The notes beneath the pieces were generated by a model that saw only the letters and a list, made by a program, of their open reading frames with translations, did no database searches and was not told the DNA's origin. 64,000 nt of DNA from Lichenicoccus sp965213775 (GTDB lineage Bacteria; Pseudomonadota; Alphaproteobacteria; Acetobacterales; Acetobacteraceae), in assembly GCA_965213775.1 (NCBI GenBank), contig CBDCAC010000008.1, forward strand, positions 90,939 to 154,938, written 5' to 3'. Every line of letters starts with the position of its first letter. The first letter of the stretch is position 1. Made by a program: the position numbers and the translations under genes. Below are positions 8,491-17,294 of this stretch, in pieces.

Positions 8491-10973
8491 GCCCGCCCGA
8501 GAGCCCGCCCGAGAGCCTGCTCAAGCAGCGCGCGGACGGCCTGGAGCTGCGCCGCGGCAATCTGGTGATGCGCGTCGCGGCACTGCGACACGACGTGCTG
8601 CGGGTGCGCATCGGGCGGGACGGCAGCCTGCCGGAGGATGCCTCCTGGGCGGTGCTGCCGCAGGCGCGCGCCTCGCACGTCGCGGTGCGGCCGCAGCCGG
8701 ACGGCTTCGCGACCGACGCGGCGGTGGCGCGGATCGACCGTCGCACCGGCGCGCTGACGATCAGCGACCTAACTGGCAGCGACCGCTCCGGCCGCGTGAT
8801 CTGCGCCGACGTGGCGGGGGCGGTCGCCACCGACGGCCCCACCGGCGAGCCCGGCTTCCGGCTGGTCAAGGCGCTGCCCGCGCGGATGCACGTCTTCGGG
8901 CTCGGCGAGAAGGCCGGAGGGCTGGACCGGCGCGGCCGCAGCTTCGTGCTGTGGAACACCGACGCCTACCGCTACCAGGAGGGCAGCGACGCGCTCTACA
9001 AGAGCATCCCGTTCTTCGTCGGCTTCGAGCGCGGACGCGCCCACGGCGTGTTCCTCGACAACAGCTTTCGCACCAGCTTCGAGTTCGGCGTGCTGCACCC
9101 CGAGCGGCTCTCGTTCGGCGCCGATGGCGGCCCGATCGACTACTACGTCATGACCGGGCCGGCGCCCAAGGCGGTGCAGCAGGCCTATGCCTGGCTGACC
9201 GGCACGCCGCCGCTGCCGCCGCTGTGGTCGTTCGGCTTCCAGCAGTCGCGCTACAGCTACGGCTCGGCCGAGGCGCTGCGGGCGGTGGCCGACCGGCTGC
9301 GCGACCACCGCATCCCCGCCGACGTGCTGTGGCTCGACATCGACGTGCTCGACCGCAACCGCCCGTTCACCGTCGACCGCGAGGCGTTTCCCGATTTCGA
9401 CGCCCTGCTGGGCGAGCTCGAGCAGCGGGGCCTGCGCTGCGTCGTCATCGCCGACCTGCACCTGCCGTGGCTGCCGGGCGAGGACTACCCGCCCTGCGAC
9501 GGCGGCGTCGCGGGCGATCATTTCGTGCGCGACGCCGCCGGCGCCACCTATCTCGGCACGGTATGGCCGGGCCCGTGCGCCTTCCCCGACTTCACCCGTG
9601 CCGCCACTCGGGACTGGTGGGGCACGCTGCTGCGCGGGATGCTCGCGGGTCCGGTGGCCGGCATCTGGAACGACATGAACGAGCCCTCGGTGTTCGGGGT
9701 CGCCAGCCGCACCATGCCGCTCGACGTGGTGCACCGGATCGAGGAGCCGGGCTTTACGCCCCGACGCGCGAGCCACGCCGAGATCCACAACGTGTTCGGC
9801 ATGCAGAACGCGCGCGCCACCTTCGAGGGCATGCTGGCGGCGCGGCCGGACCGCCGCCCCTACGTGATGTCGCGCGCGGGCTACGCCGGCGGCCATCGCA
9901 GCTGCGTCACCTGGACCGGCGACAACTCGTCGAGCTGGAACCATCTGCGCATGAGCACGCCGATGCTGCTCGGGCTCGGGCTCGGCGGCTTCGCCTTCGC
10001 CGGCTGCGATCTCGGCGGCTTCGCCGGCTCGCCGCCCGCCGACCTGCTGACGCGCTGGCTGCAGCTCGGCATGTTCAACCCGATCAGCCGCGACCACAGC
10101 GACAAGGGCACCCGCGACCAGGAACCCTGGGTGGACGGGCCCGAGCACACCGCGATCCGCAGGCGCGCCATCGAGGAGCGCTACCGGCTGATGCCCTACA
10201 TCTACACCCTGGCCGAGGAGGCGGCGCGCACCGGACTGCCGATGATGCGGCCGCTGTTCATGGAGTTTCCCGACGCCGCCGGCGGCGAGCCGCTGGATCT
10301 GGAGCAGGAAAACCAGTTCATGTTCGGCAGCGCCCTGCTGGTGGCGCCGGCGCCGTTCCCGGAGGCGCTGGACCGCTACCAGGTGATCCTGCCGCCGGGC
10401 GGATGGTACGACTACTGGAGCGGGCGCAGGCTGGTCGACCCCGAGCCCGCGAAGCTGATCGGCGGCAGCGGCACGCTCGCGGAATACGACGCCGACCCGG
10501 CGCAGAGACCGCATCGCGACGACCGCACGCCAGCGCTCGACCGGCTGCCGGTCTACGTGCGCGCCGGCAGCATCATCCCGCGCCAGCCGCTGGTGCAGAG
10601 CACCGCCGAGACGCCAGAGGGTCCGCTGGAACTCGCGATCTATCCGGGTCCGGGCTGCGAGGGATCGGTCTACCTGGATGACGGCATCAGCCACGCCTAT
10701 CGCGAGGGCGATTTCCTGCGCCTGCACGCGAGCTGCGGGACCGCGCCGGATGGCAGTCTGAAGGTCCGGGTCGGCCGGCAGGAGGGCCGCTTCACCCCCT
10801 GGTGGACCGAGATCGAGCTGGTCGTGCACGATGTCCCGCATCTCCCCGCAACCGCGCTCGCCGACGGCCGGGCGATCGAGGGCGTGCGTCACGACCCTGC
10901 CGCGCGGACGCTGCGCCTGCGCGTGCCCACCCCGCCGGCGGACCTGCCGCTGACGATCGAGCTCGCACCCTGA
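8487..10973 (+). CDS. Glycoside hydrolase family 31 alpha-glucosidase
   Basis: An 828-residue GH31 enzyme that hydrolyses terminal alpha-glucosidic linkages. It has the N-terminal beta-sandwich, then the catalytic barrel with GIWNDMNEPSVFG carrying the nucleophile D396, and the acid/base region TWTGDNSSSW with D479. The substrate-loop motif FAGCDLGGF and the C-terminal beta domains (PVYVRAGSIIPRQP) are also present. The GTG at 8487 is chosen because it overlaps the nudC stop by 4 bp; the open frame continues upstream through nudC but lacks GH31 character. No signal peptide is seen, so a cytoplasmic role in maltose, trehalose or glycogen breakdown is inferred. The exact substrate is unknown. 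Confidence 0.9.
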   Translation: MSPPESPPESLLKQRADGLELRRGNLVMRVAALRHDVLRVRIGRDGSLPEDASWAVLPQARASHVAVRPQPDGFATDAAVARIDRRTGALTISDLTGSDRSGRVICADVAGAVATDGPTGEPGFRLVKALPARMHVFGLGEKAGGLDRRGRSFVLWNTDAYRYQEGSDALYKSIPFFVGFERGRAHGVFLDNSFRTSFEFGVLHPERLSFGADGGPIDYYVMTGPAPKAVQQAYAWLTGTPPLPPLWSFGFQQSRYSYGSAEALRAVADRLRDHRIPADVLWLDIDVLDRNRPFTVDREAFPDFDALLGELEQRGLRCVVIADLHLPWLPGEDYPPCDGGVAGDHFVRDAAGATYLGTVWPGPCAFPDFTRAATRDWWGTLLRGMLAGPVAGIWNDMNEPSVFGVASRTMPLDVVHRIEEPGFTPRRASHAEIHNVFGMQNARATFEGMLAARPDRRPYVMSRAGYAGGHRSCVTWTGDNSSSWNHLRMSTPMLLGLGLGGFAFAGCDLGGFAGSPPADLLTRWLQLGMFNPISRDHSDKGTRDQEPWVDGPEHTAIRRRAIEERYRLMPYIYTLAEEAARTGLPMMRPLFMEFPDAAGGEPLDLEQENQFMFGSALLVAPAPFPEALDRYQVILPPGGWYDYWSGRRLVDPEPAKLIGGSGTLAEYDADPAQRPHRDDRTPALDRLPVYVRAGSIIPRQPLVQSTAETPEGPLELAIYPGPGCEGSVYLDDGISHAYREGDFLRLHASCGTAPDGSLKVRVGRQEGRFTPWWTEIELVVHDVPHLPATALADGRAIEGVRHDPAARTLRLRVPTPPADLPLTIELAP

Positions 10974-10976
10974 TCG

Positions 10977-11023
10977 CCGGGGGCCTCAGGCCCCGGCGGG
11001 TCCGGGGCGGCGCCCTGGCTCCC
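10977..11023. repeat. Dispersed palindromic element, half copy 2
   Basis: GGGGCC-TCA-GGCCCC followed by GGCGGGTC and a second degenerate hairpin (CCGGGGCGGCGCCCTGG). It lies between the convergent GH31 and WecG-type genes and overlaps the last codons of the latter. Confidence 0.65.
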
Positions 11024-11828
11024 TGCGCGCCGCGCCACGAAGACGCTCGCGCAGCAGCAGGCCGAAGATCGGCGGGCACTGCACGAGGTAGCGCCGCGCG
11101 AGGCGCCGCGGCTCGCGCGCCATCCGGTACAGCCATTCCAGGCCGGCCTCCTGCATCCAGCGCGGCGCCCGGGCGTGCGCGCCGACCAGGAACTCCAGCG
11201 CCGAGCCGACGCACAGGCCGACGCCATATGCCTGCCCGGTCGCCGCGATCGCCGCCGCCAGCTTCTCCTGCCGCGGCATGCCGAGGGCGAGCACGGTGAG
11301 GCGGGCGGGATGCGCCAACGCGAAGCGCACCGCCGCGTCGAAGGCCGCCGGATCGCGCTCGAATCCCATCGGCGGGTTGTGGTGCGCGATCTCGAGCGAC
11401 GGGCAGCACCGACGCAGCGCCGGCAGCAGCGCCGGGTCCATGCCGATCACGGTCAGCCGCTCGCCCGGTTGCAGCGCCTGGGTCACCAGCGCCGCGGCGA
11501 GGTCGGTGCCGCGCACCACCGGCACGGTGCGCAAGGCCAGCAGCCGCGCCGCCCGGGTGACGACGGTGGAGTCCATCACCCGCAGCAGCGCCGCGCGGTA
11601 GATCGGCAGCAGCGAGGCATCGCGGCTGATCCGCACCAGGTGATCGGCGTTCGGCGTGACCACGTAGCCGAACGGCGCCTCGTCGGGGCGTTCGGCGAGC
11701 CAGCGTGTCACGGCCTCGATCCCGGCATCGGCGAAATCCAGCCCGAGCAGCGCGACCGCCGGCAGCGGCGCGGCTGACGCGCCGCGAACGCCGGCACGGC
11801 CCGGGATCCGGGCCGGGGCATCCGTCAT
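10986..11828 (-). CDS. WecG/TagA/CpsF family glycosyltransferase
   Basis: A 280-residue member of the WecG/TagA/CpsF family (GT26), which transfers N-acetylmannosamine-type sugars to lipid-linked intermediates in surface polysaccharide synthesis. Motifs seen are the TPNADHLV region with catalytic Asp (residues 59-66), RVMDSTVV, VRGTDLAAAL, VLALGMPRQEKL and GVGLCVGSALEFLVG, plus the C-terminal GLEWLYRMAREPRRLARRY signature that associates with the membrane. The final residues (EPGRRPGPAGA) are encoded by the dispersed palindromic repeat. The gene is divergent from the radical SAM gene across an unusually AT-rich gap. Confidence 0.9.
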   Translation of the reverse strand: MTDAPARIPGRAGVRGASAAPLPAVALLGLDFADAGIEAVTRWLAERPDEAPFGYVVTPNADHLVRISRDASLLPIYRAALLRVMDSTVVTRAARLLALRTVPVVRGTDLAAALVTQALQPGERLTVIGMDPALLPALRRCCPSLEIAHHNPPMGFERDPAAFDAAVRFALAHPARLTVLALGMPRQEKLAAAIAATGQAYGVGLCVGSALEFLVGAHARAPRWMQEAGLEWLYRMAREPRRLARRYLVQCPPIFGLLLRERLRGAARREPGRRPGPAGA

Positions 11829-11879
11829 GGTTCGTCCTCCGATGTTGCGACGGATCGCGGTCGCGGATCAGCCCGCGAC

Positions 11880-11947
11880 GCGATTTTGCGGTAAATACCT
11901 ACCAGTCTCGTATTTTCGCCCATGATAGCTTTTTGAGATAATATCGA
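11880..11947 (+). promoter_or_regulatory. AT-rich putative promoter region between divergent wecG-like and radical SAM genes
   Basis: This part of the 191 bp gap is conspicuously AT-rich for the window, with TATTTT and GAGATAATAT tracts. GATAAT near 11931-11937 resembles a -10 box for the plus-strand radical SAM gene, but a good -35 is not obvious. Treat as a probable promoter zone only. Confidence 0.3.
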
Positions 11948-12019
11948 TTGGAGACGGACATCCGCGCCGGGCGGTGTTCATCCAGGACGTGGCGCGCCGG
12001 CGGGAAGCAGGGTGGCTTC

Positions 12020-13183
12020 ATGCACGTGTTCGATTACGCCGATCACTTCATCCAGCAGCTGGTCCGTGCGCACGATCCCGGCCAGCCCATGCAGATCGAG
12101 CTGCATCCCGGCCTGCACTGCGACCGCTACCAGTGTCCGCATTGTTTCGGCCATGGCCAGCGGCCGCTGGCGGGACCGCTGCTCGCCGCCGACGAGATCG
12201 CCTCGGCGCTGGACGAGGTCGCGCGCTGCAATCCGCTGATCGTCATGTCCGGCGTGACCACCGAGCCGCTGACCCATCCGGAGGCCGCCGGCATCATCGG
12301 CGCGATCCGCAGCCGCAACCTCCGGCTCGGTCTCTACACCAAGGGGCTGCGCTTCGATGCCGGGTGCGCCGAGGCGCTGCTGCAGGGCGACGCCGAGTGC
12401 TTCGTCACCTTCTCGCTCGACGCCTTCAACGCCCGCGACTACCAGGCGCTGCACGCGATCAGGTCCGGCGGCGCGGGCCGTGGCGAGGGCACGGCCGGCG
12501 AGGACTATTACGACCGCGTCTGCGCCAACATACGCGCGCTCCACGACGAGAAGCGGCGTCGCGGCCACCACACCCAGCTGCGCATCGCCATCCTGCTGTT
12601 CCGCGAGACCATCACCGACGATCTCGAAGCGAACCTGCGGCCGCTGACCGAGATGTCGGATCTGGTCCGGCTCGCGGTGGCGCAGGACCGCAACGACGGT
12701 GGCCGGGTCGGCAACCTGCCGGAGCAGCGCGAGACGCTGCTGCGCGAGCTCGCCGCGCGCTTCCGCGGCAAGCCCAAGATACGGGTGCTCGCCGACACCG
12801 CGGTGCCGGTGCGCGCGACCAGCTTCACCCGCTGCCACACGCAGCGGTTCCAGGTCACCATCGACAAGTCCGGCAACCTGTATCCCTGCCCGCAGGTCGC
12901 GGTCTCGCCCTATGGCCACCTCGCCTACGGCAACCTGCGCTCGGGCGGGCTGGCCGGCCTGCTGCGCTCCGCCGAGCGGCGGCAGCTGTTCGACCGCGAC
13001 GTCACGACGTCGATGCGCTGCCGTATCTGCGACCGCAAGGACGAGGCGATCAACCGCACGCTCGGGCGGGCGGATCCGCCGCCCCCGGAAGCCTTCGCCG
13101 CTGCGCCCGACATCGCCCCGGCCTTCGAGCTCGCGACCATCGAGATCGGCCGCCGCGAGGGCATCGAACCGGTGCATGCCTGA
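12020..13183 (+). CDS. Radical SAM protein with SPASM-like C-terminus and CX4CX2C cluster motif
   Basis: A 387-residue radical SAM protein. The cluster cysteines are C34, C39 and C42 (HCDRYQCPHC), a CX4CX2C spacing instead of the common CX3CX2C. They are followed by MSGVTTEPL in place of the GGEP motif and TFSLDAFNARDY for strand 5. The C-terminal part has a SPASM/twitch-like cysteine set: TRCHTQRF, LYPCPQ and MRCRIC. The start at the ATG 12020 follows a purine-rich GGTGG. An upstream in-frame ATG at 11948 would add a poorly conserved-looking basic extension. The gene overlaps the following oxidoreductase by 8 bp, so the two products probably act together, perhaps in modified-sugar or peptide maturation. 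The substrate is unknown. Confidence 0.8.
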   Translation: MHVFDYADHFIQQLVRAHDPGQPMQIELHPGLHCDRYQCPHCFGHGQRPLAGPLLAADEIASALDEVARCNPLIVMSGVTTEPLTHPEAAGIIGAIRSRNLRLGLYTKGLRFDAGCAEALLQGDAECFVTFSLDAFNARDYQALHAIRSGGAGRGEGTAGEDYYDRVCANIRALHDEKRRRGHHTQLRIAILLFRETITDDLEANLRPLTEMSDLVRLAVAQDRNDGGRVGNLPEQRETLLRELAARFRGKPKIRVLADTAVPVRATSFTRCHTQRFQVTIDKSGNLYPCPQVAVSPYGHLAYGNLRSGGLAGLLRSAERRQLFDRDVTTSMRCRICDRKDEAINRTLGRADPPPPEAFAAAPDIAPAFELATIEIGRREGIEPVHA

Positions 13184-14219
13184 TCTGCCGCTGCCCTGGG
13201 GCATCATCGGCACCGGACGCATCGCCCGCCAGTTCGCGCGCGCGCTGCCGCGCAGCCGGCATGGCCGCCTCGTCGCGGTGTCGAGCCGCTCGACCGCGCC
13301 GCCGGGCGCGGATTTCGCGGGCGCGCGGCTGCATCACGGTGCCGACGCCCTGCTCCGCGATCCGGAGGTGCGGGCGGTCTATATCGCGACCCCGCATCCG
13401 ACGCACGCCGCCCTCGCCTGCCGGGCGGCGGCGGCGGGCAAGCACATCCTGTGCGAGAAGCCGCTCGCCATGGATGCGGCGGAGGCGAGCATCGCGATCG
13501 AGGCCGCGCGCCGCCACGACGTGCTGCTGATGGAAGCCTTCATGTACCGGGTGCATCCGCAGACCGCGCGCCTGATCGAGCTGTTGCGCGCCGGCGCCAT
13601 CGGCGAGCCGCGCCTGATCCAGGCGAGCTTCGGCTACCTCAAGCCGTTCGAGGCGCAGTCGCGCTACTTCGCCCCCGAGCTCGGCGGCGGCGGCATCCTC
13701 GATGTCGGCGGCTACTGCACCTCGATGGCGCGCCTGGTCGCGGGCGTGGCGCACGGCCTGCCCTTCCTGGAGCCCGAAACCGTGCAGGCCGCGGCCAGGA
13801 TCGGCGCGAGCCTGGTGGACGAGGTCTCGGTGGCCGCCCTGGGCTTTCCCGGCGGCATCCTGGCGCAGCTCTCGGTGAGCGTGTCGCTGGCGCAGGAGAA
13901 CGTCGTGCGGATCACCGGCAGCGAGCGGCAGCTCGAGCTGGCCTCGCCCTGGTTCTGCAGCGGCCGGCACGGCGGACGCAGCAGCCTGGCACTGCGCGAC
14001 CTGCGCCGGCTGGACGGCGAGGCCGAGCGGATCGTCGTCGAGACCGAGGACTGGCTCTACGCGATCGAGGCGGACGCGGCGGCGGACGCGATCGACCGGC
14101 GCGTGGCCGCCTGGCCGGGGATGACCCCGGCCGACAGCCTGGGCAACATGCGAACCCTCGATCGCTGGCGGGCGGCGGCCGGGCTGCCGCCGGCGCGCGA
14201 TGCCGCGCCGACCGCCTGA
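13176..14219 (+). CDS. Gfo/Idh/MocA family oxidoreductase
   Basis: A 347-residue NAD(P)-dependent dehydrogenase. The Rossmann start PWGIIGTGRIARQFA, the substrate-region motif HILCEKPLAM with the catalytic Lys of the EKP motif, MEAFMYRVHPQ, and GGGILDVGGYC (in the C-terminal sheet domain) are all family hallmarks. Such enzymes oxidise or reduce sugars, inositols and related polyols. The start ATG lies 8 bp inside the radical SAM gene, indicating translational coupling and a shared pathway. The exact substrate cannot be deduced. Confidence 0.9.
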   Translation: MPDLPLPWGIIGTGRIARQFARALPRSRHGRLVAVSSRSTAPPGADFAGARLHHGADALLRDPEVRAVYIATPHPTHAALACRAAAAGKHILCEKPLAMDAAEASIAIEAARRHDVLLMEAFMYRVHPQTARLIELLRAGAIGEPRLIQASFGYLKPFEAQSRYFAPELGGGGILDVGGYCTSMARLVAGVAHGLPFLEPETVQAAARIGASLVDEVSVAALGFPGGILAQLSVSVSLAQENVVRITGSERQLELASPWFCSGRHGGRSSLALRDLRRLDGEAERIVVETEDWLYAIEADAAADAIDRRVAAWPGMTPADSLGNMRTLDRWRAAAGLPPARDAAPTA

Positions 14220-14239
14220 CCCGGAAGCGGGGGCCGTCG

Positions 14240-14659
14240 GTGCCGATGATCCGGATGCTCGGCCACCAGGAGGCGATGCGGGCGATCGAGGCGGTCCGCG
14301 AGGCACTCGACCGCCGCCGCGACGCCGCGGTGGTCGCGGTCTGCGACGCCCACGGCGAGCTGGTGGCGTTGCTGCGGCTCGATGGGGCGCCGGTGAGCGC
14401 GGTGCCGGTCGCGATCAACAAGGCCTACACCGCGGCCCGGCTGCGCCGGCCCTCGCGCGCCGTCGGCGACGCTTTGCGCGATCCGGGGCGCGGCATCGTC
14501 GCCGGCTTCTACGGCGACGGGCGGATCGTCGGCTGGGCCGGCGGCCTGCCGGTGACGGCGGAGGGGATCACCGTCGGGGCGGTCGGCGTCAGCGGCATGT
14601 CGCAGCAGCTCGACGAGGAGATGGCCGCGATCGGGGCCGCGGCGATCGGCGTCGTCTGA
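14240..14659 (+). CDS. GlcG/HbpS family heme-binding-like protein
   Basis: A 139-residue GlcG/HbpS-like protein of the Haem_degrading (DUF336) family. It has the pattern A-x-VAVCDAHGELVALLRLDGAP near the N-terminus, NKAYTAARLRRPS in the middle and GGLPVT...VGAVGVSGMS near the end. Members bind heme or cobalamin-related ligands or serve as accessory proteins to oxidoreductase operons; the function is poorly defined. I use the GTG at 14240, 7 nt after a GGGGG tract; an ATG at 14246 is an alternative. It follows the Gfo/Idh gene by 20 bp and probably shares its transcript. Confidence 0.8.
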   Translation: MPMIRMLGHQEAMRAIEAVREALDRRRDAAVVAVCDAHGELVALLRLDGAPVSAVPVAINKAYTAARLRRPSRAVGDALRDPGRGIVAGFYGDGRIVGWAGGLPVTAEGITVGAVGVSGMSQQLDEEMAAIGAAAIGVV

Positions 14660-14689
14660 AGCCTGCCGCACCAGGATGCCGCGGCGGCT

Positions 14690-17152
14690 TCACCAGCCGG
14701 CGAGCAGGTCGGGCCGCGGCTCGAGCATCTCGTGCAGCATCGACGAGGCGGCGGCGGACGCATCCACCAGGCTGCGGATCAGCGCCTCGACGGCGCGGCG
14801 ATCGCGCTTCGCGCAGGCCGCCTCCAGGCGCGCGGCGAGCGCCTCGACCTGTCTCGCCCCGAGATAGCCGGCCGGCGCGATCATCGCGTGCGCGCCGAAG
14901 CCGATCGCCTCGAACGCGCCCGCCGACGCGTCGCGCTGCAGCTCCCGGCACTGCGCCTCGGTATCGAGCAGGTAGCGGCGCAGCAGCGGGATGAACTTGC
15001 TGTCCGGGATGGCGGCGCGAAGCGAGCGCACCACGTCGGGCTCCACCACGGCGGGCGGCGCGGCCGCGGCCGGTTCGGCGGCCGCCTCGCGGCACCCCGT
15101 CCCGCGCAGCCAGCGCGCGACGGTCTGGCGCAGCGTCCGCGGATCGACCGGCTTGGCGACGACGTCGTCCATGCCCGCGTGGACGCATCTCAGCCGGTCC
15201 TGCTGCATCGCGTTGGCAGTGAGGGCCAGGATCGGCACCCGCCCGCGGCCGGTCTCGAGGGCGCGCATCTCGCGCGCCGCCGCCGGCCCGTCGAGGTTGG
15301 GCATGCGCATGTCCATCAGCACCAGGTCGTAGCTGCGCCGGCGGAACGCGGCCACCGCCTGCAGCCCGTCGAGCGCCACGTCGACGCTGTAGCCGGCCTG
15401 CTCCAGGATCGTCGTCGCGAGCTCGATGTTCACCGCGTTGTCCTCGGCGAGCAGAATGCGGGCGGCCGGGGCGGTGCCGCGACCGGCGTCGTCGTCATGC
15501 GCGAGCTCAGCGCGGTCCGGCGCGACCGTGGGGTCCGCGCGCCGCAGCGGCAGCTCGAACCAGAACACGCTGCCGCCGCCGGGACGATCCGCGACGCCGA
15601 TCTGTCCGCCCATCAGGGTGACCAGCCGCTTGCAGATGCTGAGCCCGAGCCCGGTGCCGCCGAAGCGCCGGCTGATCGACGCGTCGGCCTGCTCGAACGA
15701 GGCGAACAGCTTGCCCTTCGCCTCGTCGCCGATGCCGATGCCGCTGTCGCGCACCTCGATGCGGATGCGGGCGTGGCCGGGATCGAGATCCACGCCGCTG
15801 ACCGCGATCGCGACCTCGCCGGTCTCGGTGAACTTCACCGCGTTGGAGACGAGGTTCAGCAGGATCTGGCGCAGCCGCGCGGCGTCGCCGCGGAACCTTC
15901 CGGCGACACCCAGGTCGGCCCGCAGCGACAGCGATTTCTGCCTCGCGGCGACGGCGGGCGGCTCGAGCGCGCGCTCCACCACCGTGGCGAGGTCGAAATC
16001 CGCCTCCTCCAGGGTGAGCTTGCCGGCTTCCAGCTTCGAGATGTCCAGGATGTCGTCGAGGATGGTGAGCAGGGCGTCGGCGGAGTACTGCACCGCGTCC
16101 GCCAGCTTGCGCTGCGGCCCGGACAGGCCGGTCTCGAGCAGCAGGGCGTTCATCCCGAGCACCCCGTTCATCGGCGTGCGGATCTCGTGGCTCATCATCG
16201 CCAGGAAGTCGGACTTGGCCTGGCTGACGCGCTCGGCGTGCTGGCGCAGCCTGACCTGCTCGCGCTCGGCCTCCTTGCGCGCGGTGATGTCCTGAAAGAC
16301 GCCGAACACGCCGGTAATGGCGTCGCCCGGCCCGCGTCGCGCCTCCGCCCAGACCGAGACGTCGCGCTGGCTGCCGTCGGGACGGATCAGCCGCGCCTCG
16401 CAGCTCGTCGCGGCACCCGACCGCATCGTCGTATCCAGCAGCTGGTACAGCTTGGCGCGGTCGTCGGGATGATAAAACTCTATCCCGGTGTCGAGCGGCG
16501 GCGGTCCGGCCTCGCGCGGGCGGCCATGGATCCGGTAGACCTCGTCGGACCAGAACAACTCGCGCGTCGCGCTGTCGAGGTGCCAGTGGCCGAGATGCGC
16601 GCTCTCCTCTCCCATGACCAGCAGGTGGTTCGCCTCGTTGAGGCGCGAGGTGATCTCGATGCCGGCCTGCCGGGCGGCGAGCAGGTGCATGACGCCGTGC
16701 GACAGCTCCGTCAGGATCACCCGCTGGTGGCGGCTGAGCTGCCGCGGCTTCTGGTCGATGACGCACAGCGACCCGAGCGCGAGCTTGTCGGGCGTGATCA
16801 GCGGGGCGCCGGCATAGAAGCGGATGCGCGGATCGCCGATCACGATCGGATTGTCGGCGAACCTCTCGTCGCAGGCGGCGTCGGGCACCTCCAGCAGGTC
16901 GGCCGATTGGATCGCGTGGGTGCAGAACGAAATCTCGCGCGGGATCTCGCCCCGGTCGATTCCGATGACGGACTTGAACCACACCCGCTTGCCGTCGAGC
17001 AGGGTGATGATCGCGATCGGCACGTCGCAGACGATCGCCGCGATCCGGGTCAGGGCGTCGAAGGCTTGTTCCGAGTGGGTGTCCATGATCTGGTAGCGCT
17101 CAAGCGCTGCGAGCCTCTCATCTTCCTGGGCGGGGATCAGGGCGCTGATCAC
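14690..17152 (-). CDS. Hybrid sensor histidine kinase (GAF-PAS-HisKA-HATPase-REC-Hpt)
   Basis: An 820-residue cytoplasmic hybrid kinase with no transmembrane helix. The order is an N-terminal GAF domain (about 25-170), a PAS/PAC domain (about 180-305), a HisKA box MMSHEIRTPMNGVLGM, and an HATPase with N, G1 (DSGIGIG) and G2 (GTGLGLSI) boxes. A receiver domain (LLAEDNAVN, phosphoacceptor in LVLMDMRMPN, Lys in LALTANAM) follows, then a C-terminal Hpt-like helical domain. In the last, the His lies in AHAMIAPAG, where the usual HxLKG residues are poorly kept. It is divergent from the protease-like gene across a 142 bp gap. The signal and target are unknown. Confidence 0.9.
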   Translation of the reverse strand: MISALIPAQEDERLAALERYQIMDTHSEQAFDALTRIAAIVCDVPIAIITLLDGKRVWFKSVIGIDRGEIPREISFCTHAIQSADLLEVPDAACDERFADNPIVIGDPRIRFYAGAPLITPDKLALGSLCVIDQKPRQLSRHQRVILTELSHGVMHLLAARQAGIEITSRLNEANHLLVMGEESAHLGHWHLDSATRELFWSDEVYRIHGRPREAGPPPLDTGIEFYHPDDRAKLYQLLDTTMRSGAATSCEARLIRPDGSQRDVSVWAEARRGPGDAITGVFGVFQDITARKEAEREQVRLRQHAERVSQAKSDFLAMMSHEIRTPMNGVLGMNALLLETGLSGPQRKLADAVQYSADALLTILDDILDISKLEAGKLTLEEADFDLATVVERALEPPAVAARQKSLSLRADLGVAGRFRGDAARLRQILLNLVSNAVKFTETGEVAIAVSGVDLDPGHARIRIEVRDSGIGIGDEAKGKLFASFEQADASISRRFGGTGLGLSICKRLVTLMGGQIGVADRPGGGSVFWFELPLRRADPTVAPDRAELAHDDDAGRGTAPAARILLAEDNAVNIELATTILEQAGYSVDVALDGLQAVAAFRRRSYDLVLMDMRMPNLDGPAAAREMRALETGRGRVPILALTANAMQQDRLRCVHAGMDDVVAKPVDPRTLRQTVARWLRGTGCREAAAEPAAAAPPAVVEPDVVRSLRAAIPDSKFIPLLRRYLLDTEAQCRELQRDASAGAFEAIGFGAHAMIAPAGYLGARQVEALAARLEAACAKRDRRAVEALIRSLVDASAAASSMLHEMLEPRPDLLAGW

Positions 17153-17294
17153 CGGGACGTGCCGCGCGACGGGGGGGCGGGATCGCGCTGGCTGGTTCTT
17201 GGCATCGTCGGCATTCCATTAATATATCGAAACAATAGCGGTTCCGGCCGCGGCGCGATAGTCCTCTGAACTGGTCGGTGCGGGAGAGTGACCG

